A stretch of 60,920 nucleotides of DNA, from the IMG/VR virus record IMGVR_UViG_3300017605_000625, positions 1 through 60,920 of that record, one strand, 5' to 3'. Made by a program: the position numbers and the translations under genes. Of this stretch, positions 39,460 to 46,802 are shown piece by piece (within the stretch, counting starts at the first letter, position 1; every line of letters starts with the position of its first letter). This stretch comes from a virus. Under the pieces are notes generated by a model that saw nothing but the letters and a program-made list of their open reading frames with translations, did not search any database and was not told the DNA's origin.

Positions 39460-39740
39460 TGCCAAGACCTATCACAAAAAAAGACCTTAAACTATTTCCA
39501 AATCATCGCCGCTTCAACGACCCTAAGCTGGGCCTTGTTGTTAAGGCAGCCTATGAAGACAAATTTGCTTATCAAGTTTGTGCAAAGGGCTATCCCTATG
39601 CAATTTGGGTAAGCAAGAAAACGTTAAGAAAACGCCAAATTCTTGGCCATCCCAAAAAGCGCGTCAAGCAAATCATGCGCGAGCCAGACTTTGGCCTAGA
39701 GGAAATGGCGCTGGCCGAAAGCATCATAAATGGAGGATGA
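39459..39740 (+). CDS. Small protein with shared C-terminal motif
   Basis: A 93-residue protein. Basic middle (KKTLRKRQILGHPKKRVKQI); end DFGLEEMALAESIINGG is the shared motif. Function unknown. Confidence 0.6.
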   Translation: MPRPITKKDLKLFPNHRRFNDPKLGLVVKAAYEDKFAYQVCAKGYPYAIWVSKKTLRKRQILGHPKKRVKQIMREPDFGLEEMALAESIINGG

Positions 39741-40105
39741 CCGTGAAGATCACGCAAGGCATGATATCTGACTGGCAGGAAGGGTGGGTGGACTTCAGTG
39801 AAGAAGACCCGATATACGCCGGTCGCAATCTGTATTATCCCTATCAGGATGGCATTGCCATCGTTAGAGTAACCGAGCGTAGTAGCCGAGAAGTAGAGGC
39901 TATCGCTATATCTGCCAGATTTCATAGCGACATTCAGAAATACAAGAAATTCATTGCAGAGTGGATATATTTAGCGGGGGAAAATGTGGATGAAGTTATA
40001 CCCCTCTTAATAGAGATTGGACATATCAAACCAGAACCAATGCTGTCGCCAGAATTCAGCTTAGACGAAATATCGCAAGCGCAGGATATTATCCATGGCA
40101 CTTAA
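39737..40105 (+). CDS. Hypothetical protein with shared C-terminal motif
   Basis: A 122-residue protein from ATG at 39737, coupled to the previous stop. Alpha/beta middle (GRNLYYPYQDGIAIVRVTER); end EFSLDEISQAQDIIHGT. Function unknown. Confidence 0.6.
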   Translation: MTVKITQGMISDWQEGWVDFSEEDPIYAGRNLYYPYQDGIAIVRVTERSSREVEAIAISARFHSDIQKYKKFIAEWIYLAGENVDEVIPLLIEIGHIKPEPMLSPEFSLDEISQAQDIIHGT

Positions 40106-40364
40106 GGTGGGAGATAGAGTTAAGGTTATCGCGCACAAATATGGCGAAGAACAACAATTTGGGCTTATAGGGATAATTTACTCTATTCGCATACCAACCG
40201 CCTTTGGCCTAGACATTCAAGTAGAATTCAGTAAACAGCCCGGCGACACAAATTCATATAACGAGGATGATCTTGAACTGCTTACCCCGCAGTTATTTTT
40301 GGAAGCCGAATTTTCGCTAGATGAAATATCTCAGGGCCAAGAAATTATTGCTCAAATGGGTTAG
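40095..40364 (+). CDS. SH3-like protein with shared C-terminal motif
   Basis: An 89-residue protein. MALKVGDRVKVIAHKYGEEQ, GLIGIIYSIRI and LDIQVEFSK give the KOW/SH3-like barrel; end EFSLDEISQGQEIIAQMG. Overlaps the gene upstream by 11 bases and converges on the replication module. Confidence 0.65.
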   Translation: MALKVGDRVKVIAHKYGEEQQFGLIGIIYSIRIPTAFGLDIQVEFSKQPGDTNSYNEDDLELLTPQLFLEAEFSLDEISQGQEIIAQMG

Positions 40365-40929
40365 GTTTTAGTTCAGGACTGGTGCAAGTATCATCTTGTG
40401 GCTTATCAGAAAGCTCGAATGGCCGTTGACCCGAATCAACCCAAGTCTCATGAAAGCCCCATAGTTTTGCATTAGGTATATTTTTACCGCGCATAAAAAG
40501 CCGGTATTCCTCAAATCGAGTGTGATGCAGGATATCGCCGGGCTTGATCTCCTCTATAGGGCCTGTGTAGCAGCCTGCGGAGGGCTCTGGGCGAGTTATT
40601 GGTCCCGGGCGCTCTGGACGAGCCGCCGCCGACCGGACGCGCCGCTCGTGCTCTGCAAAGTCTCCAGCTTTGGCTTCGCAGTATTGCCGAAATCTAAAGA
40701 GGCTCGGCAGAAACTCAAAACTGGAAGGCATCCCCGTCAGGGGGCTGCAAATCTCCTTCAATAAGCTTTCCGGATATTGAGTAAATATTAGCACCATTGC
40801 CGCCGTTGCTTGCTCCGTTACTTCGCTGGAGGTTGACGGGAATAGGTCTATTAGCTGGCGCAACCAATGTCCGGCTGCCTTGGGCGGCGTTATCGGAGAA
40901 GGCGGCGTCGATACGGTCAAGGGTTGCAT
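40345..40929 (-). CDS. Replication-module protein, second gene
   Basis: Up to 194 residues. The segment MVLIFTQYPESLLKEICSPL plus GMPSSFEFLPSLFRFRQYCE matches a family found next to replication initiators in alphaproteobacterial prophages (pattern RYPxxV...VCDPxxGLPSxxxFLP). The N-terminal 72 codons overlap the upstream gene in another frame, so the true start may be 40797. The C-terminus is Pro/Gly-rich. It could help load the host helicase; that is inferred. Confidence 0.55.
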   Translation of the reverse strand: MQPLTVSTPPSPITPPKAAGHWLRQLIDLFPSTSSEVTEQATAAMVLIFTQYPESLLKEICSPLTGMPSSFEFLPSLFRFRQYCEAKAGDFAEHERRVRSAAARPERPGPITRPEPSAGCYTGPIEEIKPGDILHHTRFEEYRLFMRGKNIPNAKLWGFHETWVDSGQRPFELSDKPQDDTCTSPELKPNPFEQ

Positions 40930-41464
40930 TTATTTTTTCCCGACTTTTCATTGGCTTAGATTGATTAAGGCTTGCTGAAACCCATGCAATCGGTTCGCAA
41001 ATTTGGCTTTCTTTGGCTTGATCGATGGCCGCCAGAACGCGATGTGCCTCGTCATTTGCTATTTTGAGCCATCTGCCAATCAATGTTTTGGTGGAATTAA
41101 GTGGCTTTCCAGTGACTTGGGATAGCCATTGTGCTCCTCGTCCGAATAATTCCTTGCGCGGTTCGGCAGTTACCGAACGAAGTGAGGTAACTGGAAGCGA
41201 AGGGTAAGTATTTTCTTTAGGGGTCTGGGGACTTTCTTTTGTTGACTGATCATTCTGATCATTCTGATCAGAACTGATCATATCTGATCCTTTTGAGGCC
41301 AACTTTTTGGCATGGTATCTCGCCTGTGCTTCAGCATGCCGGGAGCGCACTCTTGGAGCAGCGGCCCATTGCATAGTGGCATTGGTAACGAGAGTTGCGA
41401 CAAATGCCGGTTCCATACCGGCAGCAATCATAGCATCAATAAGGATTTTGGTACGATCAAGCAC
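40715..41464 (-). CDS. Putative replication initiation protein
   Basis: A 249-residue protein. N-terminal RTKILIDAMIAAGMEPAFVA and RYHAKKLASKG, an acidic linker with Asp-Gln-Asn repeats (SDQNDQNDQ), then a folded block GRGAQWLSQVTGKPLNSTKT and AHRVLAAIDQAKESQICEPI seen in phage replication O-like proteins. Start is GTG at 41464, overlapping the tiny ORF upstream. The origin-like candidates are not inside this gene by eye. Confidence 0.55.
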   Translation of the reverse strand: MLDRTKILIDAMIAAGMEPAFVATLVTNATMQWAAAPRVRSRHAEAQARYHAKKLASKGSDMISSDQNDQNDQSTKESPQTPKENTYPSLPVTSLRSVTAEPRKELFGRGAQWLSQVTGKPLNSTKTLIGRWLKIANDEAHRVLAAIDQAKESQICEPIAWVSASLNQSKPMKSREKINATLDRIDAAFSDNAAQGSRTLVAPANRPIPVNLQRSNGASNGGNGANIYSISGKLIEGDLQPPDGDAFQF

Positions 41465-41525
41465 CGGAACTATCTCCGGTCTTGATGTTGTTATATTTCG
41501 CAGCTATAAAACTAGCTGTATCCAC
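41457..41525 (-). CDS. Possible 22-aa upstream ORF
   Basis: GTG start at 41525, AAAGGA 6 bases upstream, peptide MDTASFIAAKYNNIKTGDSS plus Gly-Ala. Its stop overlaps the GTG start of the replication gene (GTGCTTGA). Could be a leader peptide that couples translation. Confidence 0.35.
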   Translation of the reverse strand: MDTASFIAAKYNNIKTGDSSGA

Positions 41526-41557
41526 GGCGCATCCTTTGCCCCTGCGCTGTGTTGATC

Positions 41558-41591
41558 GCGGCTCCGGGTAGTTCCCTCTCCCCGGGGCCGC
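41558..41591 (-). promoter_or_regulatory. Hairpin holding a GAGAGGG motif in its loop
   Basis: GCGGC-T-CCGGG pairs with CCCGG-G-GCCGC; on the minus strand the loop reads AGAGGGAACTA, the early-gene ribosome-binding sequence. A second GCGCA/TGCGC hairpin follows. Upstream of the replication gene. Confidence 0.4.
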
Positions 41592-41664
41592 ATTCGTTTG
41601 GCAGGTATCGACGATCTTACGTCAGGCAGATAACAAAGCAAGGCGCATGAATAGCTCTAAAAAT

Positions 41665-42036
41665 TCAGCTTGACACTACATATGGTAGCACTGTTACCCG
41701 GATACCTACGGGCTCGTCGGTCCCCATGACGGTCACTTTCTTGACGATCAATCGGTGATCTGCCTCGATAATCCCGTGCTCGACCAATAAATCGGTGACA
41801 GCCTTCTCGCGGTTAGCATAATCCCACAAGGATGCCCCCTTGGCGTCGTTCTGAAGCTCATAGGTGAGTTCTACGGGGCCACGGGTTGGCCAGACCCTTT
41901 GCGCCTTAAGCTCCCAGCCAGCCGTGTGAAGCCATTCCAGATACCGTTTGGTTCTGGGCCGCTTCATATTCGGCTTTGGCGCGTTCCTGAAGAGCGAATT
42001 GGCGCTAGGCGGGAAAGGTAGATTAAAGCTGGCCAC
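41665..42036 (-). CDS. rusA: RusA-like Holliday junction resolvase
   Basis: A 123-residue nuclease. N-terminal LPFPPSANSLFRN, KRPRTKRYLEW and C-terminal WDYANREKAVTDLLVEHGII-EADH place acidic residues Asp72, Asp82 and Asp93 as in RusA active sites. RusA dimers cut four-way junctions formed in phage recombination and replication. It fits the exonuclease and annealing proteins at 45948-47616. Confidence 0.82.
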   Translation of the reverse strand: MASFNLPFPPSANSLFRNAPKPNMKRPRTKRYLEWLHTAGWELKAQRVWPTRGPVELTYELQNDAKGASLWDYANREKAVTDLLVEHGIIEADHRLIVKKVTVMGTDEPVGIRVTVLPYVVSS

Positions 42037-42052
42037 GGTAAGCGCTTACCAA

Positions 42053-42274
42053 TTATGTGGATGGTGTCGTCGCCTCGACCAGCGCGGCGGTGCGCCGGAA
42101 ATCTACGCCAGCCAGACCCGGCGACATGCCAGAGCCAACAAACGGCAAACTTGACACATAGGCGATCCAGTAGTTGCCAAACTCGAACCATTCAGCATAA
42201 ATCTGATCACCTTTGTAGTTACCTACGGGATGGCTGGTGGGACCAAACCCCTGAGAGTTATCTGGATATGCCAC
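42053..42274 (-). CDS. Small hypothetical protein (73 aa)
   Basis: MAYPDNSQGFGPTSHPVGNY start from GTG at 42274, GGAGG 12 bases upstream. Aromatic-rich (YAEWFEFGNYWIAYV). Ends 17 bases before rusA. Function unknown. Confidence 0.5.
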   Translation of the reverse strand: MAYPDNSQGFGPTSHPVGNYKGDQIYAEWFEFGNYWIAYVSSLPFVGSGMSPGLAGVDFRRTAALVEATTPST

Positions 42275-42333
42275 GGTGTTACGATACCTCCATATATGGT
42301 ATTACGATACCACTACGCTTGACAGAAAGATGT

Positions 42334-42714
42334 TTAGTGGCTAAGGTTATCTAATACCTCTTGGGCCTGTTCGATTTCTTCAAGAGAGAATTCCGGCTTC
42401 ATTAGCGGCTGTGGCGCGTCCTCAACAATTTTATAGCCTTCTCCATCATCACCGGAGACACAATAAACCCCCGATTTATCCTTAAAATAATATCTAATTT
42501 CAGGGCTAGATGATAATTCAAGCGACCCGTCTGGGCGGCGGCATACTTCAAGTCTTATTCCGTTTGGGTTGGGGTCAACCTCAATCCGAAATAAAGCCCT
42601 GTGATCATGGTATTCAGAACGCTCGATAATTTCCTGACCGGGAGGGGCCTGCCAGACATAACCGCAACCGTGCCCAATGGTTATGCGAAAGAGCACGGTT
42701 CCAACGGTAGCCAT
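42334..42714 (-). CDS. Hypothetical protein with shared C-terminal motif
   Basis: A 126-residue protein. Beta-rich middle (VLFRITIGHGCGYVWQAPPG); end EFSLEEIEQAQEVLDNLSH, one of the clearest copies of the motif. GGAGG lies 6 bases before the ATG at 42714, which abuts the gcrA-like stop. Confidence 0.6.
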   Translation of the reverse strand: MATVGTVLFRITIGHGCGYVWQAPPGQEIIERSEYHDHRALFRIEVDPNPNGIRLEVCRRPDGSLELSSSPEIRYYFKDKSGVYCVSGDDGEGYKIVEDAPQPLMKPEFSLEEIEQAQEVLDNLSH

Positions 42715-43253
42715 TACCGCCTCCGATAGGCCGCAGGCGGCGCATAATACATGGCACAATGAGCCTCGCAATACGGCTTATCGTAAAAAGTGTAATCACC
42801 ACAATATGTTGCGAGGCCATCGAGGCCATAGCCCACGATAGCATGACAGGTGCCAGCGTTAAGCTCCATGATGGAAATCGGGAGCTTTGTGGTAAGGGGC
42901 TTGGCAGAGGGATAAAATCTCGGCGCAGCCTTCTTCTTCCTTACGGGAGACATCTTCTCTTTCGGCTCGCGCGGAGGCCGCTCCTTTTTGATTCCAAAGC
43001 TATCCATAAACTGGTTTGCAACCGCCCTCGATCCCAACTTCAGACGGTTCGCCTTGCCAATGACGGCATTACGAGATTTCCCTACCAGACTACCGATCTG
43101 GGAGCCTGTTAAGCCACTGTTCCATCCAGCTTTCAGGATAGCCAGTTGCCAGTCTTTCCAGATGATCTCTGATCTTTTCAAGCCGCTCAACTTTTGATGA
43201 CAGATATCATCGTCCCGCACTTCGGGCTCTGCTCGCTCAACATTTGCGTCCAT
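42714..43253 (-). CDS. GcrA-family cell-cycle regulator
   Basis: A 179-residue protein. Residues about 30-73 (WKDWQLAILKAGWNSGLTGS, then IGSLVGKSRNAVIGKANRL) match the GcrA helix-turn-helix, and the Cys/His-rich end (CHAIVGYGLD, YCGDYTFYDKPYCEAHCAMY) matches the GcrA C-terminal domain that contacts sigma-70. GcrA controls methylation-linked cell-cycle genes in alphaproteobacteria. A phage copy could redirect host transcription. A linker with PREPKEKMSPVRKKK joins the parts. Confidence 0.82.
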   Translation of the reverse strand: MDANVERAEPEVRDDDICHQKLSGLKRSEIIWKDWQLAILKAGWNSGLTGSQIGSLVGKSRNAVIGKANRLKLGSRAVANQFMDSFGIKKERPPREPKEKMSPVRKKKAAPRFYPSAKPLTTKLPISIMELNAGTCHAIVGYGLDGLATYCGDYTFYDKPYCEAHCAMYYAPPAAYRRR

Positions 43254-43255
43254 TA

Positions 43256-43450
43256 CTATTCGCCTCTTGGCATCCAGTCATCACCGGAGATAGCGCCCTT
43301 TGTGACCTTTTTGATGCGAGCCTGCATCTTCGGTCTTGGTGTACGCTCGCCTCTGAGCCACTTTTTTATCGCATAAATGGACACATCGAAAGCTCTGGCA
43401 GCCTCAAACACATCGATATCCGTCTTATTCATCCAATCAATGAGCTTCAT
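43256..43450 (-). CDS. Cro-like helix-turn-helix regulator
   Basis: A 64-residue protein: KLIDWMNKTDIDVFEAARAF then DVSIYAIKKWLRGERTPRPK is a Cro/CI-type helix-turn-helix. Size and divergent position before two operator-like sites (43516, 43539) suggest a Cro-like repressor that controls its own promoter and the rightward genes. It is the best candidate for the protein binding the CCCAA-W-TTGGG sites, but binding is inferred. Confidence 0.7.
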   Translation of the reverse strand: MKLIDWMNKTDIDVFEAARAFDVSIYAIKKWLRGERTPRPKMQARIKKVTKGAISGDDWMPRGE

Positions 43451-43515
43451 TTTGTGGGTGCCTTGGTTAGCTAGAATGAGCTAGAATGTCTTAACATAAG
43501 GAAAGTTGGAACACA

Positions 43516-43528
43516 ACCCAAATTGTCT
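43516..43528. promoter_or_regulatory. Operator-like site 1 in divergent gap
   Basis: ACCCAAATTGTCT; same variant arm as at 10887 (TTGTCT instead of TTGGGT). 11 bases from site 2. Confidence 0.5.
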
Positions 43529-43529
43529 C

Positions 43530-43556
43530 TTGACAATATCCCAAATTGGGTATCTA
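43530..43556 (+). promoter_or_regulatory. Putative promoter with operator between -35 and -10
   Basis: TTGACA at 43530-43535 is a consensus -35. A weak -10 (TATCTA at 43551-43556) gives a 15-base spacer. The palindrome at 43539-43551 fills the spacer, so a bound repressor would block polymerase. Directed at the 43596 gene. Confidence 0.4.
43539..43551. promoter_or_regulatory. Operator-like palindrome 2 in divergent gap
   Basis: TCCCAAATTGGGT; perfect CCCAA/TTGGG arms. Lies within the promoter spacer at 43530-43556. Confidence 0.6.
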
Positions 43557-43595
43557 AGGGGAAGCGTCGATTAAATCCTATGAGAGGAAATTGAA

Positions 43596-44105
43596 ATGGC
43601 TAAGTCATCGAAACGCGTCAAGCGGCACAATAAGTCCTTTGGGAAATTGCTTCCCATCGAAGGTCTTCGCGTCAAGAACCTTATTCGCCCCATCAATTTG
43701 GTGATCACCGAGCAAGACTGCAAAGTTGGATCATCCAAGGCCCCCAGTTCTTGTGCGGCAGCCTTGGCGTTGCGTCGTCTGCCGAATTGTTCTGAAGCCC
43801 GGGTGCATGTCGCCCGCGTCTTTCTGAAAATGCGGAATGCGAACGGCAAGCAATATTGGTTACGCGGCAAAACACCAGCTTCCCTGCGAACCGAAATCGC
43901 GGCCTTTGACCGTGGCGGCACTTTTGAGCCGGGCACTTATACTATCAATCCGCTCTGCAAATCCGAAAGACCTGATGGGAAAAAGAGAGGGCTTGATCCG
44001 GAGTTGGGTCATGGTCGCCCCGGTCATCACCGAAGGAAGGCGAAAATTCTGAAGAATGTGCGCCGCAATGGCCACTTTGAATATGGGAAAAGCGCCTCCC
44101 AGTAA
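43596..44105 (+). CDS. Hypothetical basic protein (169 aa)
   Basis: Basic at both ends (MAKSSKRVKRHNKSF; HGRPGHHRRKAKILKNVRRN). The middle contains INLVITEQDCKVGSSKAPSS and ARVHVARVFLKM. First rightward gene after the operators; probably early, possibly DNA- or RNA-binding. Function unknown. Confidence 0.6.
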   Translation: MAKSSKRVKRHNKSFGKLLPIEGLRVKNLIRPINLVITEQDCKVGSSKAPSSCAAALALRRLPNCSEARVHVARVFLKMRNANGKQYWLRGKTPASLRTEIAAFDRGGTFEPGTYTINPLCKSERPDGKKRGLDPELGHGRPGHHRRKAKILKNVRRNGHFEYGKSASQ

Positions 44106-44127
44106 TCTATGAGGAAAATCTGTACTG

Positions 44128-44190
44128 GGCCGATGCAGTTTACGCCGTATCGGCCATGGTCGGAGGAACGGAAGCAAGCAAGAAGGCTTC
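44128..44190 (+). promoter_or_regulatory. RNA element E16 before 44217 (related form)
   Basis: GGCCGAT/ATCGGCC (44128-44134, 44149-44155) then GAAGC/GCTTC (44172-44176, 44186-44190), with GAGAGGGAA before the ATG. Same two-hairpin plan as the elements at 28-36 kb but without strand 1. Confidence 0.45.
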
Positions 44191-44216
44191 TAATTGAGAG
44201 CAAGAGAGGGAATTCT

Positions 44217-45326
44217 ATGGTCAAAGAAGTCAAAGAGCCGGTTATCGTCCGGCTCCAGTCATCTGCTTTGGATGAAAAGAACGGCGAAATCATCGCCCAT
44301 GGATGGCTGGATATCGACGCCCTCAACAATCTGAGGGTCGGAGATTATCAGCGCGAAATCCTTGAAACGACTGGAGGGCGCAAGTCCGCCCTCCGCAAGG
44401 CCGTTGAAGCTGGCGAGCGTTTGCCTGACATTATGTTGGGCATGCGTGGCCAGAGTTATACCCCGCGCGGGAGCGCCATGCTGCTGGAGAACGATGTTTA
44501 CATCGTGGATGGCCTCCAGCGCGTTTCAGCATTGCGGAAATTCGCAGCCGACAATCCGGAGAGAGCAAGCGAAGTCCGCATCGGTGCGGAAGTTCGCTTC
44601 GCCACCAATCGAGATAGCGAGGAAGAGCTTTTCACTATCTTGAATGTGCAGCGCAAGGCTATGTCGGCCAGCGTGATCCTGCGGAACAAGCGCCAGCACT
44701 CCAATGGAGTGGCTACGCTCTATGGTCTGACCATGACGGACAAGAGCTTTCCTATGATCGGCAAGGTCTGCTGGGATCAACAAATGCATCGCGGCGAGCT
44801 TCTTACTGCTCTGTCATTTGCAAAGTCGGTGGTCACGCTGCATCGGCATGTTACCTTCGGCGGACGCAATCTGACGGTGGCAGGGAAGCTGCCGGGGTTC
44901 CTTGATAATATGTCCGGTATTATTGGGCTTCAGACCTTCCGGAATAACGTCGTGGCTTTCTACGAAGCCATTGACGATATCTGGGGATTGCGCGGCATCA
45001 AATACACAGACCGGGCAATCCATACCCGCAGCACGTTCTTGATCCAGCTTGCTGCCGTTTTCTCAGACCATGAAGATTTCTGGGATGGCAAGAAACTGGT
45101 GATCGATGCTGGCCAGAAGGCCAAGCTGAAGAGCTTCCCGATTGATGATCCGACGATCATCCGTCTTGCAAGCTCTGGCGCGAATGCTGGCATCCTGCTT
45201 TATCGTCACTTTATCGATCACATGAACAAGGGCAAGCAGACCAGCCGCTATCTGACCACGCGGCGGATCGAAGACTATCGTGCCAGAGGTTCGGCCAAAA
45301 ATAATAACAAGAAGGACGCAGCCTAA
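44217..45326 (+). CDS. DGQHR/ParB-Srx-fold protein
   Basis: A 369-residue protein. GDYQREILE and VYIVDGLQRVSALRKF contain the D-G-x-x-R motif of DGQHR and ParB/Srx-fold domains; the later part (FTILNVQRKAMSASVILRNK) is the helical half seen in DndB/DGQHR proteins. Such domains can bind nucleotides or DNA. Start at 44217 follows GAGAGGGAA; the longer frame to 44109 would run through the RNA element. Function in the phage unknown. Confidence 0.65.
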   Translation: MVKEVKEPVIVRLQSSALDEKNGEIIAHGWLDIDALNNLRVGDYQREILETTGGRKSALRKAVEAGERLPDIMLGMRGQSYTPRGSAMLLENDVYIVDGLQRVSALRKFAADNPERASEVRIGAEVRFATNRDSEEELFTILNVQRKAMSASVILRNKRQHSNGVATLYGLTMTDKSFPMIGKVCWDQQMHRGELLTALSFAKSVVTLHRHVTFGGRNLTVAGKLPGFLDNMSGIIGLQTFRNNVVAFYEAIDDIWGLRGIKYTDRAIHTRSTFLIQLAAVFSDHEDFWDGKKLVIDAGQKAKLKSFPIDDPTIIRLASSGANAGILLYRHFIDHMNKGKQTSRYLTTRRIEDYRARGSAKNNNKKDAA

Positions 45327-45344
45327 ATCAAAGGGTGTCGTGCT

Positions 45345-45830
45345 ATGTGGTTAGCTAGAGCTTACATGAAGATGGATGGCTGGATGGTTTCAGCCATCCA
45401 GAATGCTTATCTCTGGCTGTTGGATCGAACTGGAGTTTATGTCGCGACACTAATGTTCGCAGTCTTCAGTGTTGATCCCGGGATACGCATTATTCAAGGA
45501 AAGGGCTCTCCACTATTAAGTGGCATTTTTATTGCTCTAGTTGGCATGGCCGTGATTGTGCCGTACATCACGCAGGACAAGGGATTGAATGACAGGTTCA
45601 ATGCTTCGGCGTTGTATATCGAAGGCGCGACATGGCGGCATGCATTTATGGGAATGGAATATGGGTCACTCTTGGTAAGTATCGTTGCCTTGGACCCTTT
45701 CGCTATTCTAGGCAATCTGACGGGAGGAATTTACCTGTTAATGTGGACTGTCAAAATCAGAGACCGCGACAAAAAGCCTTTCTTCAAGCCTGTCGAGAAA
45801 CAAGAGCTATTAATGGAGGGATCGCGGTGA
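45345..45830 (+). CDS. Multi-span membrane protein (161 aa)
   Basis: Three to four hydrophobic segments: YVATLMFAVFSV, LSGIFIALVGMAVIVPYI, MEYGSLLVSIVALDPF and LTGGIYLLMWTV. Cytoplasmic basic tail. No family recognised; may alter the host membrane. Confidence 0.55.
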   Translation: MWLARAYMKMDGWMVSAIQNAYLWLLDRTGVYVATLMFAVFSVDPGIRIIQGKGSPLLSGIFIALVGMAVIVPYITQDKGLNDRFNASALYIEGATWRHAFMGMEYGSLLVSIVALDPFAILGNLTGGIYLLMWTVKIRDRDKKPFFKPVEKQELLMEGSR

Positions 45831-45961
45831 TTGACAATAGATCGTTCTTGTTGGGATGCGTTGCTGGCATCGTTATGGTAGTCGGAGCCTTCGTTCTAGT
45901 CAGCGAAATAAATGGGATTAGGTGGCGGCCGGTGCAGGTACAGTCTTATGGCTCTAAGTGA
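45827..45961 (+). CDS. Single-span membrane peptide (44 aa)
   Basis: GTG start at 45827, overlapping the previous stop. MIDNRSFLLGCVAGIVMVVG is a membrane helix; ends RWRPVQVQSYGSK. Overlaps the nuclease gene by 14 bases. Confidence 0.5.
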   Translation: MIDNRSFLLGCVAGIVMVVGAFVLVSEINGIRWRPVQVQSYGSK

Positions 45962-46802
45962 GGCACAAAAACTTGCCCGCGAAGGAAAGCTAACCGCCTC
46001 TCGCGTTGCCCCGTTGATGACTGGCGACAAGGCCAAGATCATGGCGGTGTGGCGTGAGTTGTGCGGCGATCCGACTTACGAAGAAGAAGATTTAAGTGAA
46101 ATCTGGGCTGTGCGCCTTGGTAGCTTAACAGAAAGCCTGAACCTTGACTGGTACGAAGAAACCAAAAACAAAATTCTTACCCGGCGCGGAGAAGTTGTTA
46201 GCCATCCCGATTATGACTGGGCGGCGGCAACGCTGGATGGATTTGACGCGACCATTCCCGGACCTATTGAATGCAAGCACGTATCTGGCTTTGAGAAGTT
46301 TGACACGGTTCTTGAACGCTACCAGCCCCAGATACACTGGCAGATGGAAGTCACGCAAACCCGAAAGTGCGCCTTCTCAGTCATTGAGGGAGGCAGACCA
46401 CCACGCGTCGAAATCATCGATTATGACAAGGACTACGCCGACGAACTAATGGCGCGAGCGCTCAGGCTAATGGAGCATGTCTGGAATATGACGCCTCCGG
46501 TCGAGCTAGAGCCGGTAGGACTAAAGCGCATCTCGCGCCTGAGAGACTATAACATGACTGGGAATAATCAGTGGGCAACTGCCGCCGCTGATTGGTTAAA
46601 GCATAAAGAAGCCGCAAAGTTGTGGGATGCTTCTGTTGAAACACTCAAAGGATTGATGGCCAATGACGCAGCAAGTGCAACCGGATATGGAATTGTCGCA
46701 AAACGAGACAAGCGAGACCGAATATCCATACGATCCCTATCATCAGATGGGAAATCTGAGGGAAATGCTCTCAACCCTATCAAGCGAAACGCGCAGCGGT
46801 GA
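45948..46802 (+). CDS. YqaJ-type recombination exonuclease
   Basis: A 284-residue nuclease. MALSEAQKLAREGKLTASRV is the usual start with the S/T-A-S motif; LGSLTESLNLDWYEE, ATLDGFDATIPGPIECKHVS gives the catalytic Asp and Glu-x-Lys. Lambda Exo-like enzymes chew 5' ends so that the annealing protein can act. It overlaps the annealing-protein gene by 140 bases in another frame. Confidence 0.85.
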   Translation: MALSEAQKLAREGKLTASRVAPLMTGDKAKIMAVWRELCGDPTYEEEDLSEIWAVRLGSLTESLNLDWYEETKNKILTRRGEVVSHPDYDWAAATLDGFDATIPGPIECKHVSGFEKFDTVLERYQPQIHWQMEVTQTRKCAFSVIEGGRPPRVEIIDYDKDYADELMARALRLMEHVWNMTPPVELEPVGLKRISRLRDYNMTGNNQWATAAADWLKHKEAAKLWDASVETLKGLMANDAASATGYGIVAKRDKRDRISIRSLSSDGKSEGNALNPIKRNAQR

